This document shows, piece by piece, positions 34,615 through 42,413 of a stretch of DNA of 55,173 bases. The notes below the pieces were generated by a model. The model was not told the origin of the DNA and did not search any database. It was given only the letters and a program-made list of their open reading frames with translations. The position numbers and the translations under genes were made by a program. Position 1 is the stretch's first letter; each line of letters opens with the position of its first letter. This DNA comes from Parachitinimonas caeni (GTDB lineage Bacteria > Pseudomonadota > Gammaproteobacteria > Burkholderiales > Chitinimonadaceae), in the NCBI RefSeq assembly GCF_030129945.1, contig NZ_JARRAF010000031.1, positions 1 to 55,173 on the forward strand, in the 5' to 3' direction.

Positions 34615-35087
34615 CGATAACGACTTACCGCGATTCGCGGCAAAGTCTGGTCAAGGTTGGTTGGCGCGTGTGCGATTGCAGGGCTGTGTCATGCGTATTC
34701 CACTTTCGTCTTCAGCGTTCAGAGTCCAGGCCACCTTGAACAGGATGGCTCCCGTAACGTCATCCTCTGCGGGGGTTCAGACGGCTTTTGCCCGGTGGTT
34801 CTGGCAAATTCAGTAGTACAACTCAGTCGCAAAGATTGTTGATATTCAATGGTTTAATTATTTTCAATGACTATTGAATATGGTGAATGAGTTGCATCGG
34901 TATGACTTAGGTCAAAAGACTGAAAAATCGCCTTTGGTTGTTTGTAGAGCAGCCGGATTGTCCGTGCTAGCATACACCTCCCCCGAGTGATGGGTGGACA
35001 AGAAAATTGATAAACTAAATAGGTTTTGTTGATCTGTTTGGCGACCGAAAAATGGGTCAGCAGAGCCTGAGAATTAACGGACTAAAT
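34615..35087. other. Intergenic region after the pectate lyase-like gene
   Basis: About 470 bp, AT-rich in its second half. It contains a degenerate mini-element at 35021-35068. I see no terminator, promoter or gene that can be supported. Confidence 0.4.
35021..35068. repeat. 48-bp degenerate mini inverted-repeat element
   Basis: The left tip is AGGTTTTGTTGATCTG. The right tip, read on the minus strand, is AGGCTCTGCTGACCCA. These agree at 11 of 16 positions with each other and resemble the family tip AGGCTCTGTTGAC. The inner GGTCGCC block also recalls the GGTCGCG of the long elements. It ends 19 bp before the DUF4214 start, so it may lie in its 5' UTR. Confidence 0.4.
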
Positions 35088-35834
35088 ATGAAATTTCGGA
35101 TGATGTGCGCGGCCACTCTGGCCATGGCGGGGCTGGCATTGCAGGCGGAGGCGGCGGTTACCAGTGGGCAGAAGGCTTATCTGGAGCGTTTATATAGTCA
35201 GGTGCTGGACCGGGCTGCTGATGCCGAGGGGATGCAGTACTACCTCAATGCGTTGAATAATCAGGTCTGCACCCAGCAGCAGGCGGCTGACCTGGCTGCG
35301 AGTTTCTTCAGCTCCAAAGAATTCACCGACAAATACTTCTCGCTTGATGCGCAGTTGATGAAGGCATATCGGGCAGTTTTCAATCGTAACTGGGATCTTG
35401 AGGGCTACACTTACTGGTACCCCAAATTGGTTGCGAATGAATTGACGATTGCGCAGCTGGCTGCTGAATTTGCCAAGTCATCCGAGTTCACCAACCAACA
35501 CCTTGAAGGTTACTGCCGGCCTGATCCGACCACAACGTGGCCACCGGTAGTGGTAACTGACCCCAAATCCTGCAGTTATAACGGGCAAACCTACACTGCG
35601 GGTCACCGACGCGCTTGGGATACCGGCGTCAGACGCCCGCCTGCCATTGGCGGATTTATTAACCGGCAGATCAGAAATGGTGTGGTTTACTACATCTGCG
35701 ATAAGGTGACTGACCACATCTGGAGCCGCACAACCTGCCAGACGAATGGGGCCTGGAGCACGCCTGTTGAATATATTGGTGATAGCTCTCGCCAGCATAT
35801 CGAGTCGCCGAATGAAATGGACTGCCGCCCATAA
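35088..35834 (+). CDS. Secreted DUF4214 domain protein
   Basis: The 248-residue preprotein has a signal peptide ending QAEA-AVT (about residue 23). It carries two DUF4214-type units: AYLERLYSQVLDRAADAEGMQYYLNALN (first half) and LMKAYRAVFNRNWDLEGYTYWYPKL with SSEFTNQHLEGYC. Such modules are found in secreted surface proteins and phycobilisome-linker-like folds. The C-terminal 90 residues have several cysteines, possibly disulfide-linked. A very strong terminator follows at 35861. Its substrate or partner is unknown. Confidence 0.75.
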   Translation: MKFRMMCAATLAMAGLALQAEAAVTSGQKAYLERLYSQVLDRAADAEGMQYYLNALNNQVCTQQQAADLAASFFSSKEFTDKYFSLDAQLMKAYRAVFNRNWDLEGYTYWYPKLVANELTIAQLAAEFAKSSEFTNQHLEGYCRPDPTTTWPPVVVTDPKSCSYNGQTYTAGHRRAWDTGVRRPPAIGGFINRQIRNGVVYYICDKVTDHIWSRTTCQTNGAWSTPVEYIGDSSRQHIESPNEMDCRP

Positions 35835-35860
35835 TTTGGCAGCGCATCGAAGGGCTTTTC

Positions 35861-35900
35861 AAACAAACAAGGACAGCATTGGCTGTCCTTGTTTGTTTTA
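35861..35900. terminator. Strong bidirectional intrinsic terminator
   Basis: A perfect 17-bp stem (35861-35877 with 35882-35898) and a 4-nt loop. It has A-rich and T-rich flanks and serves both the DUF4214 gene and thrC, which converge here. Confidence 0.92.
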
Positions 35901-35918
35901 TTGCCAGCAGAACCGGCT

Positions 35919-37328
35919 TCAGGCGTTGATGGCATTCACCACAAACTGTTTCACTGCTTCGGCGTCGTTGGGCATCTGGGTAAAGCGCTGTGGCTGGCTC
36001 TCCAGCGTATCAAAGCCGGCAGGGCGGGGCGGGGCTTCACCCAGGGCTTCGATAATGGTGGACTCGAATTTTACCGGTAAGGCGGTTTCCAGGCAGACCA
36101 CGGTTTCGCCGGCCTGTCGCCGTTCCAACGCCACCTTTACACCATCTGCAGTGTGCGGGTCGATGACGATGCCAAAGCGCTGCTTGGCCAGCTGGATGGT
36201 GTTGATCCGGTCTTCGTGAGTTGATCGGCCCGAATCAAATCCGTAATGCTCATCCATCTTGTCAAAGTAGTGCGTCTGGCTCAGATCAAAGCCGCCTGTT
36301 TGGTCAAGCTCACGCCAGAGCCTTGCCAGTTCGTTGGCATCGCGGCCTACCAGATCGAAAATGAATCGTTCCAGATTCGAGGCTTTCGAGATATCCATGG
36401 ACGGGCTGGAGGTGGGCTTGGCTTCCTGTCGTACCTTGTAGTGGCCGGTGCGGAAAAATTCGTCCAATACATCGTTTTCGTTGGTGGCGACGATCAAACG
36501 ACCAATTGGCAGGCCCATCTGGCGGGCGATATGGCCGGCACAGATATTGCCGAAATTGCCCGAGGGCACAACGAACGACACCTTGTCGCCGATCCGCTTG
36601 ACGACGGCGAGATAGGCGCGGAAGTAATAGACCACCTGAGCCACCACCCGGCCCCAGTTGATCGAGTTGACGGCACCAATCTTGTAGCGCGATTTGAACC
36701 CGGCGTCGGCTGAAATGGTTTTGACGATGTCCTGGCAGTCATCGAACATGCCCTCGACGGCCAGGTTGTAGATATTGCTGTCGGTCAGGCTGAACATCTG
36801 CGCACGCTGGAACGGGCTCATCTTGCCGTGGGGCGATAGCATGAATACCCGCACGCCATGCTTGCCCCGCATGGCGTATTCCGCAGCCGAGCCGGTATCG
36901 CCGGATGTGGCGCCGATAATGTTGATCTGTTCCCCTCGCTGTTCGAGCACGTACTCAAACAGATTGCCCAGCAACTGCATGGCGACATCCTTGAAGGCCA
37001 GTGTGGGGCCATTGGAGAGGCCCAGCAGATGCAGACCGGGTTCCAGTTCGGTTATCGGGGTGATGTCGTCGCTGCCAAATGCCTGGCGGGTGTAGGTGCA
37101 ATCAATGATCCGGCCAAGGTCGGCGGCCGGAATATCGGTGGCAAAGCGTGAAATGATTTCGAAGGCCAGTTGGGGGTAGGTGTGGCCGCGCCAGCCTTCC
37201 AGGGTGGCGAGGTCGATGGTTGGATACCGGTCTGGTACAACCAGCCCGCCATCCGGTGCCAGGCCGCCCAGCAGAATATCGGTGAAAGATTTGGGTGGCA
37301 TGCCGCCACGGGTGCTGATGTATTGCAT
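35919..37328 (-). CDS. thrC: Threonine synthase
   Basis: This PLP enzyme converts O-phosphohomoserine to threonine, the last step of the pathway. The 469-residue protein shows the family start (YISTRGGMPPKSFTDILLGG), the PLP lysine in LAFKDVAMQLLGN near residue 112, and the GATSGDTGSAAEYAMRGKHG phosphate-binding block. The ATG at 37328 has AAGGAAA seven bases upstream; a longer frame to 37577 runs into the neighbour and is not used. It is the last gene of the alaA-GNAT-hom-GNAT-thrC group and ends before a strong terminator. Confidence 0.96.
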   Translation of the reverse strand: MQYISTRGGMPPKSFTDILLGGLAPDGGLVVPDRYPTIDLATLEGWRGHTYPQLAFEIISRFATDIPAADLGRIIDCTYTRQAFGSDDITPITELEPGLHLLGLSNGPTLAFKDVAMQLLGNLFEYVLEQRGEQINIIGATSGDTGSAAEYAMRGKHGVRVFMLSPHGKMSPFQRAQMFSLTDSNIYNLAVEGMFDDCQDIVKTISADAGFKSRYKIGAVNSINWGRVVAQVVYYFRAYLAVVKRIGDKVSFVVPSGNFGNICAGHIARQMGLPIGRLIVATNENDVLDEFFRTGHYKVRQEAKPTSSPSMDISKASNLERFIFDLVGRDANELARLWRELDQTGGFDLSQTHYFDKMDEHYGFDSGRSTHEDRINTIQLAKQRFGIVIDPHTADGVKVALERRQAGETVVCLETALPVKFESTIIEALGEAPPRPAGFDTLESQPQRFTQMPNDAEAVKQFVVNAINA

Positions 37329-37386
37329 CGAGTTTCCTTTCAGGCGCAACCGCGATCTGGTGTGGCAGGCGTCTTGTTTGTGCGCC

Positions 37387-37890
37387 TTAAGACAACTGCA
37401 GCCTGCGTCCCAGAATGACCAGAGACCGTTCCTGACCATCCAGCTCCGCCACGTCCGGTAGTAGACCCCATTGAGCGAAGCCGCAGCGGGTAAACAGCCG
37501 CATGCTGGGTTGATTGTGGGCAAAGATGAAGCCCAGCAGGGTGCGGATGCCCAATGCCGGCGAGGCAGCGACTGCATAGTCGATAGCTAGCTGACCCAGT
37601 CCCCGGCCCCGCACGGACTCGGCCAGATAGACACTGATCTCGACCGTTGCATCGTAGGCCGGACGGCCATAAAACGCGGAGAGGCTGAGCCAGCCGATGA
37701 TCTTGCCATGCTCCAGCATCACCCAGAGCGGATGACGTTGCGGCTGGTGGGCGTCAAACCACGCCTGGCGTGATTCGACGCTGACGGGGGTCAGATCTGC
37801 CGTCACCATGCGTGAGGCGATGGTCGAGTTGTAGATCGCAACAATCGCGGGCAGATCGGTCTGGTTGGCAAGACGAAAATCAATCGACAT
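37387..37890 (-). CDS. GNAT N-acetyltransferase, phosphinothricin/MnaT-like
   Basis: The 167-residue acetyl-CoA-dependent transferase fits the PAT/MnaT branch, which acetylates phosphinothricin or amino acids such as methionine derivatives. Visible marks are the IVAIYNSTIASRMVTADLTPVS start, the VEISVYLAESVRGRGLGQLA acetyl-CoA loop (R-G-x-G-L-G) near residue 95, and the HNQPSMRLFTRCGF end block. It lies between hom (6-bp gap) and thrC (58 bp) in the same direction, so it is cotranscribed with the threonine genes. The substrate is unknown. Confidence 0.85.
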   Translation of the reverse strand: MSIDFRLANQTDLPAIVAIYNSTIASRMVTADLTPVSVESRQAWFDAHQPQRHPLWVMLEHGKIIGWLSLSAFYGRPAYDATVEISVYLAESVRGRGLGQLAIDYAVAASPALGIRTLLGFIFAHNQPSMRLFTRCGFAQWGLLPDVAELDGQERSLVILGRRLQLS

Positions 37891-37896
37891 GGCAGC

Positions 37897-39210
37897 TTAC
37901 TTGTTGAGGTTTTCCAGCCTGAGCTTGGTGATCTTGCCGGCGATGGTCGGCAAAGATTCGATCAGCATGATGGCGGTATCGACCGAGCGCTCAACCGCCT
38001 GATGAGTCAGGATGATGATATCGACGATCTGTTCGCCTTCGGCGGGTTCCTTTTGCATCATCGCGTCAATCGAAATACTGAGGTCGGCCAGAATACGTGT
38101 GATGTCAGCCATCACGCCGGGTCGATCATGCGCGCGCAAGCGCAGGTAGTAGCTGGTTTCGACTTCTTCGATCGGCAGGATTTTCAGATCGGCGAGCCGG
38201 TCTGGCTGGAATGCCAGATGCGGCACCCGATGCTCAGGGTCGGCTGTCAGAAGACGGGTGACGTCAACCAGATCGGCCACCACGGCCGATGCCGTCGGCT
38301 CGGCCCCTGCTCCGCGACCGGAGTAAAGGGTTTGCCCGACGGCATCGCCCTTGATCATCACGGCATTCATCACGCCATTGACGTTGGCGATGATCTGCCG
38401 CTCGGGAACCAGGGTGGGGTGTACCCGCAGCTCAATGCCATCCGCCTTGCGCTTGGTGATACCCAGCAATTTGATGCGGTAACCCAGCTGCTCGGCGTAG
38501 CCGATGTCTTCCTGCGTCAGCTTCGAAATGCCTTCCAGATAGGCTTTGTCGAACTGCATCGGAATGCCGAATGCCAGCGCAGCCAGAATCGTCAGCTTAT
38601 GGGCCGCATCAACGCCCTCAATATCGAAAGTCGGGTCTGCTTCGGCGTATCCCAGCTTCTGGGCTTCTGCCAGTACCGTACCGAATTCCGCGCCACGATC
38701 GCGCATTTCCGACAGGATGTAGTTGGAGGTGCCATTGATGATGCCGGCAATCCACTCAATCCGGTTGGCACTCAGGCCTTCGCGCAAAGCCTTGATGATG
38801 GGAATGCCACCTGCCACTGCAGCCTCAAATGCCACCATCACACCCTGCTTCTGCGCGTCGGCAAACACCTCGTTGCCGTGAATGGCCAATAGCGCCTTGT
38901 TTGCAGTGACGACATGTTTGCCATTGGCAATGGCGCGCAGGACGAGGTCCCGTGCGATGGAGGTTCCCCCGATCAGCTCGACAACGATGTCGATATCAGG
39001 ATGATCGACCACGGCGTAAGGGTCAGTCGTCAGCGCCAAGCCCGCAGGCGCAGTGGCGCGTGCTTTGTCTAGATCGCGTACGGCAGCAATTTTGACCTCA
39101 ATCGCCCGGCCGGCTCTCCGGCTGATCTCTTCCGCATTGCGGGCCAAGACCTTGGCGACGCCACCGCCTACAGTGCCCAGGCCCAGTAAGCCTACATTGA
39201 TAGGTTTCAT
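37897..39210 (-). CDS. hom: Homoserine dehydrogenase
   Basis: The enzyme reduces aspartate semialdehyde to homoserine, feeding threonine and methionine. The 437-residue protein has an N-terminal NAD(P) motif GLLGLGTVGGGV (residues 8-19), the catalytic block EAAVAGGIPIIKALREGL followed by GIINGTSNYIL, and a C-terminal ACT domain starting about YYLRLRAHDRPGVMADI, which would bind threonine for feedback control. It is the monofunctional form without an aspartokinase domain. Its start overlaps the upstream GNAT gene by 4 bp, so they are translationally coupled. Confidence 0.97.
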   Translation of the reverse strand: MKPINVGLLGLGTVGGGVAKVLARNAEEISRRAGRAIEVKIAAVRDLDKARATAPAGLALTTDPYAVVDHPDIDIVVELIGGTSIARDLVLRAIANGKHVVTANKALLAIHGNEVFADAQKQGVMVAFEAAVAGGIPIIKALREGLSANRIEWIAGIINGTSNYILSEMRDRGAEFGTVLAEAQKLGYAEADPTFDIEGVDAAHKLTILAALAFGIPMQFDKAYLEGISKLTQEDIGYAEQLGYRIKLLGITKRKADGIELRVHPTLVPERQIIANVNGVMNAVMIKGDAVGQTLYSGRGAGAEPTASAVVADLVDVTRLLTADPEHRVPHLAFQPDRLADLKILPIEEVETSYYLRLRAHDRPGVMADITRILADLSISIDAMMQKEPAEGEQIVDIIILTHQAVERSVDTAIMLIESLPTIAGKITKLRLENLNK

Positions 39211-39668
39211 GACGGTTGATCCAATGATTTCGAAAAGTGGAAGGCAGTAACTGCCAGACGCTGTCTGAAATAAAACCGATGAGCGTCGAGCCGGTGTGTG
39301 CCCGAGTCGAGATGGAATGACCGCGCGCCGCGTTGCCTGGCCTCGTTTTCCAGCCAGTCCAGCAGCGCCCGACCAACGCCTGTTGAGCGCTGGGCGGACG
39401 TGGTGACAAGATCATCGACATAAAAAAATACGCCATCACAGGTATTGCGATAGCAGTGGAAAAGCGCAATCCCCAGCACGGTGTCTTCGCATGCTGCGAT
39501 GACAAGCTCGCCACCATCCGCCACGATGCCTGCTAACGCTGCAGTATAGTCAGCCGGTAATTGCGGCCGCAGCTCGCGATGCACGGCTTCTGCTCGTGGT
39601 AGCCACTCGGCAGCAACCAGCTGGCGCTGGCGGTCGGTGAGCGGAATGATCTGCAGTGGAAGGTTCAT
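39207..39668 (-). CDS. GNAT N-acetyltransferase
   Basis: The 153-residue protein has the GNAT core: VAACEDTVLGIALFH-type central strands (LVIAACEDTVLGIALFHCYR), a VDDLVTTSAQRSTGVGRALL loop with the acetyl-CoA-binding R-x-T-G-V-G, and HLDSGTHRLDAHRFYFRQRL at the end. It overlaps alaA by 4 bp upstream and hom by 4 bp downstream, so it is locked into the operon. This is a different GNAT subfamily from the one before thrC. The substrate is unknown; an amino acid or pathway intermediate is a natural guess. Confidence 0.85.
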   Translation of the reverse strand: MNLPLQIIPLTDRQRQLVAAEWLPRAEAVHRELRPQLPADYTAALAGIVADGGELVIAACEDTVLGIALFHCYRNTCDGVFFYVDDLVTTSAQRSTGVGRALLDWLENEARQRGARSFHLDSGTHRLDAHRFYFRQRLAVTAFHFSKSLDQPS

Positions 39669-40897
39669 TGGTGGTGTCCGTGCCGGCGGCGATAGGTTTC
39701 AAGGAAGCGGGTAATGCGGGTGAGCGCTTCTTTCAGATCTTCCTCGTGCGGCAGGAAGACCACCCGGAAGTGGTCCGGTTGGCTCCAGTTAAAGCCGCTA
39801 CCCTGAACCAGCAAGACTTTTTCTTCCAGCAACAGCTCCAGAATGAACTGCTGATCGTCAGCAATCGGGTAGATCTTTGGGTCAAGTCGCGGGAATAGAT
39901 ATAGCGCACCCTGCGGCTTGACGCAGCTGACGCCGGGAATCGCCGTCAGCATCTCCCAGGCCATATCACGCTGCCGGGCCAGGCGTCCGCCTGGCGCAAC
40001 CAGATCATCAATACTCTGATAACCACCCAAGGCCGTCTGGATGGCGAACTGTGCGGGCACATTGGCGCAAAGGCGCATCGAGGCCAGCATATTCAGCCCC
40101 TCGATATAGTCCTGGGCGTGCCGCTTTTCGCCAGACAGGATCATCCAGCCGGCACGGTAGCCACAGGCACGGTAATTCTTCGAAAGTCCGTTGAAAGTCA
40201 CCACCATGACGTCGTCGGCCAACGCGGCAATCGAGGTATGCTTGGCGCCGTCATACAGCACTTTGTCGTAGATTTCATCGGCATAAATGATCAACTGGTG
40301 CTGACGGGCAATCTCGACAATTTCTTTCAGGATCGACTCGGGATAGAGCGCCCCTGTTGGATTATTCGGGTTGATCACCACAATGGCGCGGGTGTTGGGG
40401 CCGATCTTGCCACGCATATCGTCAAGATCCGGCATCCAACCGCTTTCCTCATCGCAGCGGTAGTGGCGGGCGGTGCCTCCGGACAAAGACACTGCCGCTG
40501 TCCACAACGGATAGTCTGGAGCAGGCACCAGCACCTCATCGCCATTATTCAATAGCGCATTCATCGACATCACGATCAGCTCGGATACACCATTGCCAAT
40601 ATATATATCTTCCAGCGTCACGCCCTTGATGTGCTTTTGCTGCGAGTAGTGCATGACAGCCTTGCGAGCGGCAAACAGGCCCTTCGAATCACAGTAGCCC
40701 GAAGCTGCCGGCAGATTGTGGATGACATCAAGGATCAGCTCTTCCGGGGCATCAAAGCCAAAGGGTTGCGGGTTGCCGATATTCAGTTTGATGATGCGAT
40801 GGCCTTCATCCTCCATCTGCTTGGCGCGTGCCAGCACAGGGCCACGGATGTCGTAGCAGACGTTGAGAAGCTTGGAAGACTTGAGAATAGGTTGCAT
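39665..40897 (-). CDS. alaA: Alanine-synthesising aminotransferase AlaA
   Basis: AlaA (YfbQ) makes alanine from pyruvate with glutamate as amino donor. The 410-residue class I aminotransferase starts SKLLNVCYDIRGPVLARA, typical of AlaA. It has the VINPNNPTGALY and YADEIYDKVLYDG blocks and the PLP lysine in TFNGLSKNYRACGYRAGWM near residue 240. It heads the alaA-GNAT-hom-GNAT-thrC run, an order in which alaA precedes hom in many betaproteobacteria. The ribosome binding site is weak, and a short leader ORF with hairpins lies upstream, which may matter for its control. Confidence 0.94.
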   Translation of the reverse strand: MQPILKSSKLLNVCYDIRGPVLARAKQMEDEGHRIIKLNIGNPQPFGFDAPEELILDVIHNLPAASGYCDSKGLFAARKAVMHYSQQKHIKGVTLEDIYIGNGVSELIVMSMNALLNNGDEVLVPAPDYPLWTAAVSLSGGTARHYRCDEESGWMPDLDDMRGKIGPNTRAIVVINPNNPTGALYPESILKEIVEIARQHQLIIYADEIYDKVLYDGAKHTSIAALADDVMVVTFNGLSKNYRACGYRAGWMILSGEKRHAQDYIEGLNMLASMRLCANVPAQFAIQTALGGYQSIDDLVAPGGRLARQRDMAWEMLTAIPGVSCVKPQGALYLFPRLDPKIYPIADDQQFILELLLEEKVLLVQGSGFNWSQPDHFRVVFLPHEEDLKEALTRITRFLETYRRRHGHHQ

Positions 40898-40908
40898 AGT
40901 GATTTACT

Positions 40909-40963
40909 CGAAACGGGGTAGAACGTTTCGCGCCAGTATTTGCGAATAGGAGTAACTGGCGCG
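40909..40963 (-). promoter_or_regulatory. Paired hairpins in the alaA 5' leader
   Basis: On the minus strand, a stem CGCGCCAGT/ACTGGCGCG (40929-40937 with 40955-40963) is followed by CGAAACG/CGTTTCG (40909-40915 with 40924-40930). They share their boundary, so they may compete, and the second lies 12 bases from the alaA start. No U-tract follows, so if regulatory they would act on translation rather than on termination. Confidence 0.4.
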
Positions 40964-40995
40964 CCGGGTGCCGAAAACGGCAATCAGAAGAGAAT

Positions 40996-41091
40996 TTAGA
41001 TGGCCGCCGTCGCGGCTCGGGCGATCCAGGTGCGGGCGGCAAGCGCCGTCAATAGCAACGGGGATGGCACAGCGAGTACGGGGCAAGGCAT
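40996..41091 (-). CDS. Possible 31-residue alanine-rich leader peptide
   Basis: An ATG at 41091 has GGAG six bases upstream on the minus strand. The peptide has 31 residues starting MPCPVLAVPSPLLL and ending AARTWIARAATAAI; 9 are alanine, 8 of them in the last 16. The frame stops about 100 bp before alaA, with two hairpins in between. Runs of the end-product amino acid in a short upstream ORF are the mark of translational attenuation. Here alaA makes alanine, and Thr and Ile codons are also present. It is a hypothesis; GC-rich DNA easily yields Ala codons. Confidence 0.4.
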   Translation of the reverse strand: MPCPVLAVPSPLLLTALAARTWIARAATAAI

Positions 41092-41250
41092 GTCTGACTC
41101 CGGCGAGAAAGGGTTTAAATGGCGAAAATAATGATTCAACGGGTAAAAAATCGCGCCGCTCAAGGTCGTAACAACCAGCGGCCGAAGGCTTAATCTAACC
41201 GATGCACACTGTTGCCGCAACGCAGCATGGCAAAGGTCATGCCAGAGGGC

Positions 41251-41280
41251 TTGCATTGTGAGAAATTACCGCGCTATAAT
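41251..41280 (+). promoter_or_regulatory. Sigma-70 promoter of tRNA-Ser
   Basis: TTGCAT at 41251-41256 and a perfect TATAAT at 41275-41280 are 18 bp apart. The tRNA begins 12 bp after the -10 box, the usual distance from a start point at or very near the 5' end. Confidence 0.8.
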
Positions 41281-41291
41281 CTTCCCTCTTC

Positions 41292-41382
41292 GGAAAGGTG
41301 GATGAGTGGTTTAAGTCGCACGCCTGGAAAGCGTGTGTAGGGTAATACCCTACCGCGGGTTCGAATCCCGCCCTTTCCGCCA
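41292..41382 (+). tRNA. tRNA-Ser (anticodon GGA)
   Basis: The acceptor stem GGAAAGG (41292-41298) pairs with CCTTTCC (41372-41378), followed by G and an encoded CCA (41380-41382). The anticodon loop CTGGAAA lies in the stem CACGC/GCGTG, with GGA at 41326-41328, reading UCC and UCU. A long variable arm (GTAGGG...CCCTAC) marks it as a class II serine tRNA, and the T arm GCGGGTTCGAATCCCGC is regular. It is transcribed alone. Confidence 0.97.
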
Positions 41383-41392
41383 CATACCTGAG

Positions 41393-41421
41393 AAAAGCCG
41401 CTGATTTTCAGCGGCTTTTTT
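41393..41421 (+). terminator. Intrinsic terminator of tRNA-Ser
   Basis: AGCCGCTGA pairs with TCAGCGGCT across a short T-rich loop, and T6 follows. It starts 11 bp after the tRNA. Confidence 0.92.
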
Positions 41422-41910
41422 CTTTCCTGCTTTGAAATTGTCGGCTTTGGTTTTGGTCGATGATCTACGTCTGCGGATTGGTGTTCTTACTGGTCGCGCT
41501 TCTCTCTTGTTATTCCCTTTTGCTGACGTTGTTGCCAAGGGTTTTTCCTCGTGGATTGCCTGCTCACGTTCTCTTTCTGGCTGGCTGCGCGTCTTGCGTG
41601 GCCCGAGCTGGGTCGCGGCCCGGCATTGCTGAGTGATGGTGTGCCATCGCAATCCTTTCCTGCGTTTCTTGTACTTCATTTGTCGCGGCCATGCCTTCCC
41701 GCTACGGGATCTTTTGCGTACGCTGAATTACCAAGCCATAAACCTGCTATCGGCGCTGCAATTGAGCAGTAATGATGTGACCTTTGGTCATTAAAATGCC
41801 AGTCATGTGATCAATGTGGCTGGGCTCTGTTGTGGCGTTGTTCGGAAAACGTTGCGGGTTGGCCTGGATTTTTAAGAGTGACTGTTTTATTCAGGAAAGG
41901 ATTTGTTGAA
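41422..41910. other. Intergenic region between tRNA-Ser and hldE
   Basis: About 490 bp with no supported gene. A minus-strand frame through the tRNA ends in KGRDSNPR, a known artefact of translating across a tRNA. GGGCTCTGTTG at about 41824 resembles the repeat tips but has no partner arm. Confidence 0.5.
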
Positions 41911-42396
41911 ATGGATTATTTAAAACCAGATTTTGAATCAAAACTCTGCCCGCCGGAATTATTGGCCCAAAAGGTGGCACAATTGCCGCAACCAATTGTT
42001 TTTACCAATGGCTGTTTTGATATTTTGCATCGTGGCCACGTTTCTTATCTGGCTCAGGCAAAAACGCTGGGGAAGTCTTTAATTGTGGCCGTGAATACCG
42101 ATGCCTCGGTCAGACGTTTGGGAAAAGGCGATGACCGGCCTATTAATAGTACAGAGAACCGTGCTGCAGTAATGGCTGCGCTGGCGTCGGTGGATCTGGT
42201 TACCTGGTTTGATCAGGATACGCCACTGGAGTTAATTTTGACGATCAAGCCACAGATTCTGGTAAAAGGCGGCGATTGGAAAGTACAGGATATTGTCGGA
42301 AGTGCTGAGGTGATTGCCTGGGGCGGGAAGGTGCATTCGATTCCATTTTTGTTCAATACATCCACGACGGCTACGATTAAGAAAATCCGTAGCTGA
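41911..42396 (+). CDS. rfaE2: D-glycero-beta-D-manno-heptose 1-phosphate adenylyltransferase (HldE C-terminal domain / RfaE2)
   Basis: The enzyme adenylylates heptose 1-phosphate to ADP-heptose for the lipopolysaccharide inner core. The 161-residue protein has the nucleotidyltransferase motif [17 protein letters not shown] (HxGH, about residues 33-49) and the KGGDW block. It is the single-domain form; the HldE kinase half must be encoded separately. The ATG at 41911 follows AGGAAAGG by about ten bases. The gene is more AT-rich than the flanks, and it is 17 bp from the MscS gene, so the two are probably cotranscribed. Confidence 0.92.
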   Translation: MDYLKPDFESKLCPPELLAQKVAQLPQPIVFTNGCFDILHRGHVSYLAQAKTLGKSLIVAVNTDASVRRLGKGDDRPINSTENRAAVMAALASVDLVTWFDQDTPLELILTIKPQILVKGGDWKVQDIVGSAEVIAWGGKVHSIPFLFNTSTTATIKKIRS

Positions 42397-42413
42397 ATTC
42401 GAGAGTACAATTC

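Larger units (their letters stand above)
40898..41291. other. Divergent control region between alaA and tRNA-Ser
   Basis: About 390 bp. It holds the tRNA promoter (41251-41280), the minus-strand leader ORF (40996-41091) and two hairpins between that ORF and alaA (40929-40963 and 40909-40930). No larger gene is supported. Confidence 0.5.

Noticed and set aside
41350-41679. Minus-strand frame of 109 residues ending KGRDSNPR
   Set aside because: It reads through the antisense of tRNA-Ser and its terminator; this ending is a common artefact of translating tRNA DNA.
41820-41850. GGGCTCTGTTG resembling a repeat-family tip
   Set aside because: No partner arm is found nearby and similarity ends after about 11 bases, so it may be chance.
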